Below are positions 34,247 through 43,539 of a stretch of DNA of 64,000 bases, one piece after another (within the stretch, counting starts at the first letter, position 1; each line of letters begins with the position of its first letter). Origin of the DNA: Psychrobacillus psychrotolerans (lineage in GTDB: Bacteria; Bacillota; Bacilli; Bacillales_A; Planococcaceae); contig NZ_FOXU01000010.1 in assembly GCF_900115805.1 (NCBI RefSeq), positions 1-64,000 on the forward strand, given 5' to 3'. The notes beneath the pieces were generated by a model. The model was not told where the DNA came from. It did no database searches and saw nothing but the letters and a program-made list of their open reading frames with translations. Both the position numbers and the translations under genes were made by a program.

Positions 34247-36151
34247 ATGATGAAAAAAAATTGGCCAACACATTCTATTCTAATTCTTGCTATTGTGGCA
34301 ACTTGGATAAAAACATATATTGTTTACCACACCAGCTTTGACATGGATATTGAAAATACGATGCAACAAGTGATACTCTTTTTAAACCCGCTTAGTTTTT
34401 TACTATTTATCTATGGAATTTCATTGTTCTTTAAGAGTCCTAAAGCTAGAAATAGATATATAGTAATTACAAGCATAATACTTTCTGCTATTGTATATGC
34501 CAATGCGGTGTTTTACCGTTTTTTCACGGACTTCATTACAATACCAGTACTATTTCAAACAAGTAATTTTGGTGACTTAGGTTCATCTGCAGCTGAAAGT
34601 ATCTTTTTGACTGATATCTTCTATTTCACAGATGTTGCAATCATCATTATTGCATTGAAGTGGTTGAAAATCGGAGCAGAGGTTAAGCTAGTTAAACCAG
34701 CTGTTAGAAGAGCATATTTTGTTATAACTGCAGCAATTTTATTTTTAAACTTAGGTTTATCTGAAATTGAACGACCACAACTATTAACAAGAAGTTTTGA
34801 TCGTGAAATGCTTGTAAAGAATATTGGTCCATATAATTATCATTTATATGATATTTATATCCAATCTAAATCACATGCGCAAAGAGCGCTCGCTGATGGT
34901 AGTGAATTAGTAGAAGTAAATAACTATGTTCGTTCTAACCAAGTAGATGCAAATGAAAAAATGTACGGAGTAGCTAAAGATCGTAATTTAATCGTTGTTT
35001 CGATGGAGTCCTTACAATCTTTCGTTATTAATAATGATATGAATGGTCATGAAGTAACACCGTTCTTAAATTCATTAACGCAGGATAAAGACACATATTA
35101 TTTCTCTAACTTTTATCATCAAACGGGCTTAGGGAAAACGTCTGACTCTGAGTTCTTACTAGAAAATTCACTATATCCACTTGGTGGAGGAGCGGTATTC
35201 TTTACTCATAGTGGGAATACATTCCATTCGATGGCGGAAAGCTTAGGCGAAGAAGGATATTATACAAATGTATTACATCCTAATAACAAAAGTTTCTGGA
35301 ATCGCGATATAATGTACAGAGCATTGGATATCCAAAAGTATTATGATGAACAAAGTTATGTTGTGAATGAAGAGGATGCAGTTAACTGGGGTATGAAGGA
35401 TATACCTTTCGTAGAACAATCAGTTGATTTGATGGCAGATATGCCTCAGCCGTTTTATTCTCGTTTAATCACCTTAACAAATCATCATCCATTTACACTG
35501 GATGAAGAGGATAAGTTGATACCTGAATATGATTCCAACTCAAATACACTTAATAGATATTTCCAATCGGTTCGTTATATGGACGAAGCTTTGAAAGTGT
35601 TCTTTGAAGATCTAAAAGAAAAAGGTTTATATGATAATTCTATTATTGTTATGTATGGGGATCATTATGGTATTTCTGAAAATCATAACAAAGCAATGGA
35701 GCAATATTTAGAAAAAGAAATTACACCATACGAATCAGCGAAACTTCAACGTGTTCCACTATTCGTTCACATTCCAAATAGTGGCGAGGGTAAAGAAATG
35801 ACCGAAACGTCTGGTCAAATTGATTTACGACCTACGATATTACATGCTTTAGGTGTAGAAACTTCAAAAGATATGCAACTTGGTGCAGATATGTTCTCTG
35901 AAGAACATGAAGAATTTGTTGTGTTCCGTGATGGTGGATTTGTAACAGATAAGTTTGTTTATGCTGGTAATGCTTGCTATGATAATGCGACAGGGCTACA
36001 GATTGAAATAGATAGCTGTCAGCCATATATAGATAGAGCAACGCAAGAACTTGGCTATTCCGATCAAATTATTAATGGTGATCTATTACGCTTTTATGAT
36101 TTGAAAACAGGAAACTTGTTGTTAGATGAAGCAATAAAAGAAGACAAATAA
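34247..36151 (+). CDS. ltaS: LTA synthase family sulfatase (YqgS-like)
   Basis: The 634-residue protein has five membrane segments in the first about 200 residues, then an extracellular sulfatase-fold domain. The catalytic Thr is expected in GLGKTSDSEF; MESLQSF, TLTNHHPF and MYGDHYGIS are the metal-binding motifs of LtaS. It polymerises glycerolphosphate for lipoteichoic acid, or primes it. The position after yqgQ fits B. subtilis yqgS. The start follows AAAAGGGGAGGG. Confidence 0.9.
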   Translation: MMKKNWPTHSILILAIVATWIKTYIVYHTSFDMDIENTMQQVILFLNPLSFLLFIYGISLFFKSPKARNRYIVITSIILSAIVYANAVFYRFFTDFITIPVLFQTSNFGDLGSSAAESIFLTDIFYFTDVAIIIIALKWLKIGAEVKLVKPAVRRAYFVITAAILFLNLGLSEIERPQLLTRSFDREMLVKNIGPYNYHLYDIYIQSKSHAQRALADGSELVEVNNYVRSNQVDANEKMYGVAKDRNLIVVSMESLQSFVINNDMNGHEVTPFLNSLTQDKDTYYFSNFYHQTGLGKTSDSEFLLENSLYPLGGGAVFFTHSGNTFHSMAESLGEEGYYTNVLHPNNKSFWNRDIMYRALDIQKYYDEQSYVVNEEDAVNWGMKDIPFVEQSVDLMADMPQPFYSRLITLTNHHPFTLDEEDKLIPEYDSNSNTLNRYFQSVRYMDEALKVFFEDLKEKGLYDNSIIVMYGDHYGISENHNKAMEQYLEKEITPYESAKLQRVPLFVHIPNSGEGKEMTETSGQIDLRPTILHALGVETSKDMQLGADMFSEEHEEFVVFRDGGFVTDKFVYAGNACYDNATGLQIEIDSCQPYIDRATQELGYSDQIINGDLLRFYDLKTGNLLLDEAIKEDK

Positions 36152-36155
36152 GCTA

Positions 36156-36187
36156 AAGCACAGACATATTTTTTGTCTGTGCTTTTT
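36156..36187 (+). terminator. Terminator of the ltaS-type gene
   Basis: AAAGCACAGACA and TGTCTGTGCTTT form a perfect stem followed by T residues. Confidence 0.88.
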
Positions 36188-36242
36188 CTTTGAAACAAAA
36201 TGAATTTAAATTCGTCTAATACGTTGTGAAGGGGGGAGTAGG

Positions 36243-37352
36243 TTGAAAAAAACTTTGATGTTATTACTTTGTATAGGATTCCTGCAAGGTTGTAGCGAGA
36301 AGGAATCTGGCAATGATACAGTAAGACAAGATGTTGATAGTGAAATACGAGCAGATAGTGCTGAAGTAGGGAAATTAGCTAATCCAGTTAAACCTTCCAT
36401 ATTGTTGGATAATAATGCCTTCCATAGTGTGGTAGGGTGGATGTCCAATGATGAAATAGTTTTTGTTATTGTTGAAAAAGGACAATGGATGATTAGAACT
36501 TATACTGTATCAACGGCTAGTTGGAGAACGATTTATTCTACAACTACTCCTATTATTCAAGCTACCATTCATCCTTCAAAAGAAATGATTTTATTACATA
36601 CTTCTAAAGATTCATCCTCTGCAGAAATTCAATTTTTACATAAAAATGGTTATATTATTCAGAGCCTTTCGTTTGAATCGGCAGAAATTTATATGGATTG
36701 GCATCCCACTAATCCGAATTTAGTTGTGTTCTCTACATTTTATGAGGACTGGACTTATAATACATTTGTATATGACGGCGCTACTCAAGATTTAACATCG
36801 ATCGAAATAGAAAATCCGTTTGTGAAATGGTATGATGAAGAGAATTTAATGGTATTTAGATGGTCGGATTCTGCCTTAGATGGAAGTGAACTTTTCCTTT
36901 ACTCGAACATAGATGGGACTCTGAAAAGTACTGGTGAAGAAAAGATATTGGATGTGACGAACATAGGGGAAGCTCTGCTATATGTTCAAATAAACGAAGA
37001 GAACAAACAATTTGAATATCGTTTGGAAGAGAATAATGGTAAAAGAGAATTTAAATGGGCAACGCCAGCAGTCTCTAATTACTCTGAGTGGGTTATTCCT
37101 TCTTTTTCAATCGTTTCTCCACAAGAATTACTGTTATTAAACGCTAAAGAATCTCGTAATCAGGATGATCCAAGTCAAAAAAGTATACTATCGAAGATTT
37201 CTTTAGGGGGTCAAAACATATTAGGTGAAGTAGAGGAACAATCTATTACGTGCTCACCCAATGCTAATATTTGTTTGGGTGGTTATACAAAAGATAATTG
37301 GATTCAAATAGAGCCGCTAAAAGTTGAGAAGTGGATTTATTTAAATGAATAG
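36243..37352 (+). CDS. yqgU: YqgU-like lipoprotein
   Basis: The 369-residue protein begins with a signal and lipobox LQGC near residue 17. The body is probably a beta-propeller: GWMSNDEIVFVIVEKGQW, HPTNPNLVVFS and similar strands recur. B. subtilis yqgU lies at the same place. A role in envelope or spore processes is unproven. TTG 36243 follows GGGGGGAG. Confidence 0.78.
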   Translation: MKKTLMLLLCIGFLQGCSEKESGNDTVRQDVDSEIRADSAEVGKLANPVKPSILLDNNAFHSVVGWMSNDEIVFVIVEKGQWMIRTYTVSTASWRTIYSTTTPIIQATIHPSKEMILLHTSKDSSSAEIQFLHKNGYIIQSLSFESAEIYMDWHPTNPNLVVFSTFYEDWTYNTFVYDGATQDLTSIEIENPFVKWYDEENLMVFRWSDSALDGSELFLYSNIDGTLKSTGEEKILDVTNIGEALLYVQINEENKQFEYRLEENNGKREFKWATPAVSNYSEWVIPSFSIVSPQELLLLNAKESRNQDDPSQKSILSKISLGGQNILGEVEEQSITCSPNANICLGGYTKDNWIQIEPLKVEKWIYLNE

Positions 37353-37353
37353 A

Positions 37354-37396
37354 AAAAAGCTGCTGTACATATAAAAAATGTACAGCAGCTTTTTTA
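37354..37396. terminator. Bidirectional terminator of yqgU / DUF2759 gene
   Basis: AAAAAGCTGCTGTACAT and ATGTACAGCAGCTTTTT form a perfect stem between convergent genes. Confidence 0.9.
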
Positions 37397-37404
37397 ATTA
37401 CGTT

Positions 37405-37584
37405 TTAGTGTAAGCTTGGTGGGAAACCTTGTTGCACAATTGTCATGACAGTAAAGAAGCCAAATACAGCCAATGTACCAAAGTTAAATAGAACACCTAA
37501 AACATTCTTTTCTTTAAAAGCTTGATAAGTACCAACTACAGCTAAAAATGTAACTAGTCCAAAAATAACCATTAATAAGTTCAT
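37405..37584 (-). CDS. yqgW: DUF2759 small membrane protein (YqgW)
   Basis: The 59-residue protein has two membrane segments and the family pattern TYQAFKEKNVLGVLF then FGFFTVMTIVQQGFP. ATG 37584 behind AAGGAGTG is preferred over an ATG-less extension upstream. Function unknown. Confidence 0.82.
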   Translation of the reverse strand: MNLLMVIFGLVTFLAVVGTYQAFKEKNVLGVLFNFGTLAVFGFFTVMTIVQQGFPPSLH

Positions 37585-37717
37585 AAAAGACACTCCTTTC
37601 GACATCAGAAAATGAATGTCGCATTTGCATATTTCTCTTCTATTGTAATTCTAATTTGAAGTTTTGTCGAGTAGAAAAGTGGTGAATTATCGTATAAGAT
37701 TAGAAAGAGGTGATTTT

Positions 37718-38356
37718 ATGTTAAACGTTCGAACTTATCCGTTAGGTTATATTCAAACAAATTGTTATATTGTTTCAAATGCTACGAAACAATGCTTAAT
37801 TTTTGATCCGGGGGGAGAAGGAGACAAGTTAATTAGTGAGCTTCATCGATTAAAGATGAACCCGTTGGCGATTATATTAACCCATGCACATTTTGATCAT
37901 ATTGGAGCCGTCGACCAAGTGAGAGACAGTTTTAACATCCCAGTGTATATCCATACTTCTGAGAAAAAGTGGTTAGTGGATCCGATTAAAAATGGTTCAG
38001 CCAAATATGCAGAAATCCCATCTATTATTTGCAAAGAGGCAGATGTATTGTTGAATAAGGAGTCAGAGTTAAAAATTGGTGATTTTCAGATGAAGTTAAT
38101 ACATACTCCCGGGCATTCGCCAGGTAGTTTAACGTATTATTTTAAAGACGATGACTTTGCGATTGTGGGGGATACGCTTTTTCAAAATAGTATCGGTCGG
38201 ACAGACCTTCCAGGGGGTAATGAATCCGAACTTTTGAAGGCTATTCATACAAAACTGCTTACATTACCTGAAACCACTCTAGTTTATCCAGGACACGGTT
38301 CATCCACTACTATTGAAGCAGAAATGGAATCGAATCCGTTCTTAAATGGTTTTTAA
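37718..38356 (+). CDS. yqgX: Metallo-beta-lactamase fold hydrolase (YqgX)
   Basis: The 212-residue glyoxalase II-like hydrolase has the metal motif THAHFDHIG, then HTPGHSPGSL and GDTLF, and a final His in PGHGSSTT. It probably hydrolyses a thioester, e.g. of bacillithiol type in this group. ATG 37718 behind AAAGAGGTG is chosen over an upstream in-frame start. Confidence 0.87.
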   Translation: MLNVRTYPLGYIQTNCYIVSNATKQCLIFDPGGEGDKLISELHRLKMNPLAIILTHAHFDHIGAVDQVRDSFNIPVYIHTSEKKWLVDPIKNGSAKYAEIPSIICKEADVLLNKESELKIGDFQMKLIHTPGHSPGSLTYYFKDDDFAIVGDTLFQNSIGRTDLPGGNESELLKAIHTKLLTLPETTLVYPGHGSSTTIEAEMESNPFLNGF

Positions 38357-38398
38357 AAGGTTCACATAGTTTTACCCTTTTAGTTGGAGAAAATACAC

Positions 38399-38430
38399 AA
38401 AAAGCAGCTCATTGAAGTGAGCTGCTTTTT
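38399..38430. terminator. Bidirectional terminator of yqgX / yqgY
   Basis: AAAAAGCAGCTCA and TGAGCTGCTTTTT form a stem between convergent genes. Confidence 0.87.
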
Positions 38431-38442
38431 GGTGAACAATTA

Positions 38443-38685
38443 TTAATGTCCCGCACCTGGTACGTGCATGAATGTCGTGTAATATGTAAAACCTGCGAAG
38501 AAGAACATTAAGTAAGCTCCGAAGATGTACATATACATACGTTCCGAAAGGTTTAAAAACCCTAAAAGAAGGAATAATCCCGTATTTGCTAAAAATAGTA
38601 AAGAAGCTTCTGTCATATCACCTAAATAAAACATAACTGCAAAAATCCCTGTCCAGAAAGCCATTACTTTATACATATTGCCCAT
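38443..38685 (-). CDS. yqgY: DUF2626 membrane protein (YqgY)
   Basis: The 80-residue protein has two to three membrane segments: AFWTGIFAVMFYLGDM and YMYIFGAYLMFFFAG. It matches DUF2626. ATG 38685 follows AAGGAGGGAC. Function unknown; the place matches B. subtilis yqgY. Confidence 0.85.
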   Translation of the reverse strand: MGNMYKVMAFWTGIFAVMFYLGDMTEASLLFLANTGLFLLLGFLNLSERMYMYIFGAYLMFFFAGFTYYTTFMHVPGAGH

Positions 38686-38826
38686 TTGTAGTCCCTCCTT
38701 TTACAACCATACAAATAATTCTCATATTTATTATAAATGAAAGTGATCGTACATGTAAACTGATTATTAGTTTTCTTTACACATTATACTCTCTATTGTC
38801 ACAAATATGTATTATCTATGCTTTCA

Positions 38827-39507
38827 TTATAGGACTTCTATTTGATATACGCAATTGCTACATTGTTTTTGTTTACTTTCAAGCTGAATAAATTCGTTAT
38901 TTGGGAACAAAGCATCAAACTGGCCTTTTAAAAATGATTCGTGAATACTGCAAATAATATGGGGATGATTAGTTAGTTGACCTTTAAAAGGACAATTAAA
39001 AATAGAGAATGTAATAATTTGTTTATCGTCTTTTTTTTCGATATTTGGGATATATCCTACAGCGAGAGCAGCAGCAGATAGTAATTCTATTTTTTGGTCG
39101 AAGCTTTGATCGTTTATTTTGGCCTGTTGCATAGAATCGTATCCCGAAGTATAACTAATATTTTTTGCTTTTTCGAGCGCTTCTGTACCCATTGTTTCCA
39201 CTAACTCTAATAACCAGCCTAGTAACAAATGATTTTCTTGTTTTGGAAAACTTAACTGAATAGGTTGATCTGCAACGGTATATACACGCGCTGGTCTACC
39301 GCCTTTTTTGTTGTACAGTAACTCCGAGGTAATTAATTTAGTTTCATTTAGCTTGGTTAAATGTAATCTTGCAACATTAGGGTGTATGCCGAATCGATCT
39401 GCAATTTGCTGCACATTTACTGATTGTACTTGCTTAACAATATACAAATAAATTGAATACCTAGTTTCGTCCGCTAAAGCATTAGTTAGCTGTAAAGTAT
39501 TTGGCAC
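38827..39507 (-). CDS. HTH regulator with Cys-containing C-terminal domain (SufR-like)
   Basis: The 226-residue protein has an N-terminal winged helix: ALADETRYSIYLYIV, IADRFGIHPNVARLHL and GGRPARVYTV. The C-terminal half contains FNCPFKG, HIICSIHESFLKGQF and KQCSNCVYQI, a Cys arrangement like that of SufR or related DeoR-type regulators that bind an Fe-S cluster or metal. GTG 39507 lies upstream of a 176-base gap before comGA. It may sense iron, redox or a metal. The target is unknown. Confidence 0.68.
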   Translation of the reverse strand: MPNTLQLTNALADETRYSIYLYIVKQVQSVNVQQIADRFGIHPNVARLHLTKLNETKLITSELLYNKKGGRPARVYTVADQPIQLSFPKQENHLLLGWLLELVETMGTEALEKAKNISYTSGYDSMQQAKINDQSFDQKIELLSAAALAVGYIPNIEKKDDKQIITFSIFNCPFKGQLTNHPHIICSIHESFLKGQFDALFPNNEFIQLESKQKQCSNCVYQIEVL

Positions 39508-39601
39508 ACAATTACCTTCTTTCTTCTATTAGTTATTATTATAATCAATCACATAAGAATAATAAAATAATTATAATATAACAGAAAATTTAAAAAACTA
39601 C

Positions 39602-39630
39602 TTCCAATTTTAGATGTAAGCCAGTATAAT
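39602..39630 (+). promoter_or_regulatory. Weak promoter of the comG operon
   Basis: A perfect TATAAT (39625-39630) lies 17 bases after a poor TTCCAA -35, 53 bases before comGA. A poor -35 is usual for promoters that need an activator such as ComK. No clear AAAAN5TTTT ComK box pair is seen. Confidence 0.45.
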
Positions 39631-39683
39631 AATCGGTACAAGCTGTTTTGCGGTCACAACTTGTATCTGGGGAAAGGAAAATT

Positions 39684-40700
39684 ATGCAACAAGTAGAAAA
39701 TGTTATTGAAGAAAAATGCTTTCGACTACTTAGAAAAGCTCATAAATTCGGTGCTTCCGATTTACACATGATTCCTAACGAAGATAGTTATACTTATTTT
39801 TTTAAAAAGAATTCTCAAATGTTTGAAGCGGGTAAGCTACCATTGAACATTGGAGAACGCATCATCTCATTCTTCAAGTTTCTCTCCTCTCTTGATATCA
39901 GCGAAAAAAGAAAACCACAAAGCGGTTCCTTTCAACAAGTATTTAACTCTCATAAATTCTCATTTCGTGTGTCTACACTTCCCTCCATTTTTAGCAAGGA
40001 AAGTATGGTAATTCGTCTCCAACAACATGACAACGCTAAAATTATTCATTCCCTCTCTCTGTTTAGAGATGCAACAGAAAAAATTGTAGAACTTGCCAAT
40101 AATCGTCAAGGTTTGATCTTATTTGTAGGTCCTACAGGCTCTGGAAAATCCACCACTATGTATTCACTCACCAAATATTGTTCAGAAAATTTAAATCGAC
40201 ATGTCATTTCGTTAGAAGACCCAGTCGAGAATAGCCAGTCCCATTTACTTCAAATTCAAGTGAATGAACGGTCTGGAGTGACTTATTCGACTGGTCTAAA
40301 GGCTATATTACGCCACTCACCAGACGTTATTATGATAGGAGAAATTAGAGACGAGTCCACAGCTAAAGCAGCAATTCAAGCAGCGCTCACAGGCCATCTT
40401 GTCGTTTCAACTATTCATGCAAAGGACGGTGTGGGATCTCTTTATCGTCTTATCGATCTAGGGGTAACCTCAGAAGAGCTAAAGCAAACAATTACCGGTA
40501 TTGTTACGCAAAGATTAGTTATTGCATCAAAAAGCAGTGAATCTGAATTATCCGCAGTTTTTGAGATTCTATCTGATGATTTGTTAGAGGAAGCATTTCA
40601 ATCTATGTATATTGGTAAAACTTATCATATTCCCTATCAATTTTCTTTATCCTACCAAATAGAGAGAGGGGTTAGAGAAGGTGTTATTGAAAAAGGTTAA
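39684..40700 (+). CDS. comGA: Competence pilus ATPase ComGA
   Basis: The 338-residue GspE/PilB-like ATPase drives assembly of the competence pseudopilus. It has Walker A GPTGSGKST, Asp box and Walker B in DVIMIGEIRD, and the His box ALTGHLVVSTIHAKD. The N-terminal ASDLHMIP is typical. ATG 39684 behind GGGGAAAGGAAA is chosen over a TTG upstream. It is the first of seven overlapping com genes. Confidence 0.92.
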   Translation: MQQVENVIEEKCFRLLRKAHKFGASDLHMIPNEDSYTYFFKKNSQMFEAGKLPLNIGERIISFFKFLSSLDISEKRKPQSGSFQQVFNSHKFSFRVSTLPSIFSKESMVIRLQQHDNAKIIHSLSLFRDATEKIVELANNRQGLILFVGPTGSGKSTTMYSLTKYCSENLNRHVISLEDPVENSQSHLLQIQVNERSGVTYSTGLKAILRHSPDVIMIGEIRDESTAKAAIQAALTGHLVVSTIHAKDGVGSLYRLIDLGVTSEELKQTITGIVTQRLVIASKSSESELSAVFEILSDDLLEEAFQSMYIGKTYHIPYQFSLSYQIERGVREGVIEKG

Positions 40701-41745
40701 AGCTTATTTGGAAAGGAAGCAACAAACAATTCCTCCAAAAATGCATTCCTCTTTTTTGAGTAGATTAAGTGATCTCTTAAAGGAAGGTTATACCTTTCAT
40801 GAATCCATTACTATGTTGTTGCCCTTTCATGTGAAAGACTCACATACTGTTAGTAAAAGAATTACGGATGTACAACGAAATGGATTAAATGTGGTCGATG
40901 TATTTAAATTATTAGGTTTTCCAAATAGATTATTGTTGCCATTGAACCTCGCTTCTGTACATGGTCAATTACAACAGACGATTACTGTATTAAGCATAAA
41001 TACTGCCTTTTTTGAAGGTGCCAAGAAACGTCTAAATAACTTATTGATGTATCCTATCTTTTTGTTTTCAATCCTATTTTTATTGTTTACGATGTTTAGA
41101 ATTTACTTCATGCCTAATATGGAATCGTTGATTGGTTCAAGGGGAAATGAGTCTTCGGATAATTCTTTAGCTTGGACAGGTTATCTTCTACAAATGCCAA
41201 ATATATTTATCTTCGCAGCAATAATTGGATTCAGTTTGATTATTTTATCCTATCTTGCCATACAAAGACTTTCATTAGAGAAGCAACTCCAAATTTATTT
41301 GAAATTACCAATTGTGAAAAGTTGGTATCGATTGCTTCTTACAAGAGTATTTGCAAGAGAAATGGGTGGACTATTGGAGAGTGGCATGTCGTTACAACAA
41401 TCATTTGAAGCACTTAACTACCAAAAGGAGCATCAAGTTCTTCGCTATATCGGGGAACAGATGAAAGACAAGGTAGTACATGGTGAATCATTCTCACAGG
41501 CCGTGTTCCTTTTAGATTCATTCACAACCGAATTATTTTATTTTGTTGTACATGGTGAAAATAGTGGTTATTTAGGAAGAGAACTATCTCTCTATAGTGA
41601 GTTTCTTAGTCAAGAAATAGAAAGTAAGCTATCTCGCTATATAAGTATAGTTCAACCAACGTTATTTTTAATATTAGCGATATTCATCATTGGTGCTTAC
41701 TTGGCTATATTATTGCCTATTTATAACATGATTAATATTGTATAA
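40681..41745 (+). CDS. comGB: Competence pilus platform protein ComGB
   Basis: The 354-residue GspF-family membrane protein has two cytosolic GspF repeats (around SFLSRLSDLLKEGYTFHES and LTRVFAREMGGLLESGMSL) and three membrane segments. It is the inner membrane platform for the pseudopilus. GTG 40681 overlaps the end of comGA by 20 bases. Confidence 0.9.
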   Translation: MLLKKVKAYLERKQQTIPPKMHSSFLSRLSDLLKEGYTFHESITMLLPFHVKDSHTVSKRITDVQRNGLNVVDVFKLLGFPNRLLLPLNLASVHGQLQQTITVLSINTAFFEGAKKRLNNLLMYPIFLFSILFLLFTMFRIYFMPNMESLIGSRGNESSDNSLAWTGYLLQMPNIFIFAAIIGFSLIILSYLAIQRLSLEKQLQIYLKLPIVKSWYRLLLTRVFAREMGGLLESGMSLQQSFEALNYQKEHQVLRYIGEQMKDKVVHGESFSQAVFLLDSFTTELFYFVVHGENSGYLGRELSLYSEFLSQEIESKLSRYISIVQPTLFLILAIFIIGAYLAILLPIYNMINIV

Positions 41746-41755
41746 AGGAGATATT

Positions 41756-42070
41756 ATGAGAAAATTACTGAAAAATAACAGAGGCTTCACTTTAGTTGAA
41801 ATGATGATAGTTTTGCTGATTATTTCTGTATTAATCCTTATTTCTATTCCAAATGTAACAAAGCATTCTGCAAGTATCGATGAAAAAAGTTGTCAAGCCT
41901 TTGTCAAAATGTTGGAGGGCCAAATTGCGGCTTATAAAATGGATCATAAGAAAATACCTACACTAGTGGAACTTGAAGAAGGAGATTATTTACCAGACAA
42001 AAACACAAAATGTCCTAATGGGGACAACATTACGATCAATTCCACAACAGGGAAAGTGACTAGTGGCTAA
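41756..42070 (+). CDS. comGC: Major pseudopilin ComGC
   Basis: The 104-residue prepilin has the leader and cleavage/methylation site RGFTLVEMMIVLLIISV (type IV pilin N-methylation). The two Cys residues (KSCQAF and TKCPNG) match the family disulfide. ATG 41756 follows AAAGGAG. Confidence 0.92.
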   Translation: MRKLLKNNRGFTLVEMMIVLLIISVLILISIPNVTKHSASIDEKSCQAFVKMLEGQIAAYKMDHKKIPTLVELEEGDYLPDKNTKCPNGDNITINSTTGKVTSG

Positions 42071-42518
42071 CTTCGTACAGTATAAGTTTAAGTCTGACGA
42101 GAAGGGATTCACAATAATCGAGATGTTGCTTGTTTTATCAATCGTTATGGTTGTTTCTTCTTCAGTCATTTTATTGTCAGCATCTAAGCTGGAGGAAATG
42201 GAGGAAGAGAGATTTTATAAGCAACTGCATTTAGATATCCAGAGAATTCAAGCAATCTCTATAGGAGAAAACAAATATACCTATATTTATTTTATTAACA
42301 ATCGAAGGAGTTACCAAGCAAGATCGGCTAATGTCATATTGTTTGAAAAAGAATTACCGAGGAATATGCAATTAGCAGATGAGAGTACGATCAAAACTAT
42401 TTCCTTTCATCCAAATGGTAATCTTAACAATTTTGGAAACTTATTATTTGAAACAGAAAGAGGGGAGAAGCGAATAACTCTATATATAGGTAGAGGTGTT
42501 ATAAATTATGAAAAATAG
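42063..42518 (+). CDS. comGD: Minor pseudopilin ComGD
   Basis: The 151-residue protein has a prepilin site KGFTIIEMLLVLSIVMV after a 15-residue leader. GTG 42063 overlaps comGC by 8 bases. It belongs to the minor pilins that start fibre assembly. C-terminal GRGVINYEK is as in the family. Confidence 0.85.
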   Translation: MANFVQYKFKSDEKGFTIIEMLLVLSIVMVVSSSVILLSASKLEEMEEERFYKQLHLDIQRIQAISIGENKYTYIYFINNRRSYQARSANVILFEKELPRNMQLADESTIKTISFHPNGNLNNFGNLLFETERGEKRITLYIGRGVINYEK

Positions 42519-42816
42519 TGAAGGCTTTTCTTGGCCAGAAACAGTTTTATCTTTGAGTATCATATTTATCATTACTACGACAATTTTACCGTTTCTAAAT
42601 TATATGGTTGTGCATTTAGAAGATAAAAAAAGAGATTATCATTCATCGCTAGTTATGTATGAAGTTTCAAAGATGTATACCATAGAAAATATGAAAACTG
42701 GAGGTATGCAAGTGAATAAGATAATGTATTCATATGAAATTAGTAGCGAATCAATTTGTATAGACTATGATGGGATGCAGGAAAAGAAACATAAATGTGT
42801 TTCCCTTATCAAATGA
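42508..42816 (+). CDS. comGE: Minor pseudopilin ComGE
   Basis: The 102-residue protein has a prepilin-like N-terminus EGFSWPETVLSLSIIF, with an unusual Trp-Pro in place of the TLxE pattern before the Glu at +5. It has two Cys at the C-terminus. It overlaps comGD by 11 bases and comGF by 4. Confidence 0.75.
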   Translation: MKNSEGFSWPETVLSLSIIFIITTTILPFLNYMVVHLEDKKRDYHSSLVMYEVSKMYTIENMKTGGMQVNKIMYSYEISSESICIDYDGMQEKKHKCVSLIK

Positions 42817-43247
42817 AAATTCGAGATCAGTCAGGATACACTTTACTGGAGGGGATTCTCCATTTAGCAGTATTTATGCTATTCGCTCAGGTAGTGGCTG
42901 GCACTATGTGGTGGATGACGAACGCCGAAGCAAATGTGACAGATACGACAGAAACAGAATGGGCTTTGTTCATCCAATATGCAGATTCGTATTTAACCGA
43001 AGTAGACTCCATCGCTGTTCATGATAATTCGAAAGGAATTACGATTGAAAAAAATGAAATGAAATACAAATTGGAATCCTATCAAAACGTTATTCGCAAA
43101 ACAAAAAATATGGACGGTCACGAGCATATGTTAGTTAATATTGAATCTTTTTTTGTTGAAGTGATAGGAAACTCACTACGAATGCGAGTGGTTTTTTTAA
43201 ATGATGTAGAAAAGGAGCATGTTTTTTATGTCACATATGCTAGGTAA
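42813..43247 (+). CDS. comGF: Minor pseudopilin ComGF
   Basis: The 144-residue protein begins MKIRDQSGYTLLEGILHLAVF, which keeps the prepilin G/xTLLE motif. ATG 42813 overlaps the comGE stop as ATGA, the classic coupling; another in-frame ATG 18 bases upstream is possible. The rest matches ComGF length and order. Confidence 0.8.
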   Translation: MKIRDQSGYTLLEGILHLAVFMLFAQVVAGTMWWMTNAEANVTDTTETEWALFIQYADSYLTEVDSIAVHDNSKGITIEKNEMKYKLESYQNVIRKTKNMDGHEHMLVNIESFFVEVIGNSLRMRVVFLNDVEKEHVFYVTYAR

Positions 43248-43425
43248 TGAAAGAGGAGTATTTTTTCCGGCTGTAGTTATTCTTTTAATGGTTGTGACAA
43301 TCTTCTTGCTGTCTATTACTGCTGCTTATCAATCCAAATATCAGACGTATACTGCTTTAGAAATGTTTTATACAGGTGCAGCCATCGAAAAAATAGAGCT
43401 GTCCCATCGACAAAATTCGCAATAG
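43228..43425 (+). CDS. comGG: ComGG, short
   Basis: The 65-residue protein has a single membrane segment (FFPAVVILLMVVTIFLLSI) and the position of ComGG. B. subtilis ComGG is about 124 residues, so this one is half size and lacks most of the extracytoplasmic domain. ATG 43228 (ten bases after AAAGGAG) is preferred over ATG 43219, which is too close. No terminator with a strong stem follows. Confidence 0.6.
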   Translation: MSHMLGNERGVFFPAVVILLMVVTIFLLSITAAYQSKYQTYTALEMFYTGAAIEKIELSHRQNSQ

Positions 43426-43449
43426 TTGTTCATAGGGCTATTTTTATAG

Positions 43450-43478
43450 TTGTAATAAAAAAAGCCACTCACTATAAT
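43450..43478 (+). promoter_or_regulatory. Promoter of aroK
   Basis: TTGTAA and TATAAT are separated by 17 bases, starting a leader of about 55 bases. Leader segments CCACTCACTA (43465) and TTTAGTGAGTTGG (about 43520) are complementary and may form a hairpin over the ribosome-binding region. Confidence 0.65.
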
Positions 43479-43539
43479 AAAGAATAACTTGATGGTGTTG
43501 CGGCGCCGAGAAAATTGGAATTTAGTGAGTTGGTGAATC

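Noticed and set aside
39508-39683. ComK box pair before comGA
   Set aside because: A-runs and T-runs exist, but no AAAA-N5-TTTT pair with proper spacing could be made.
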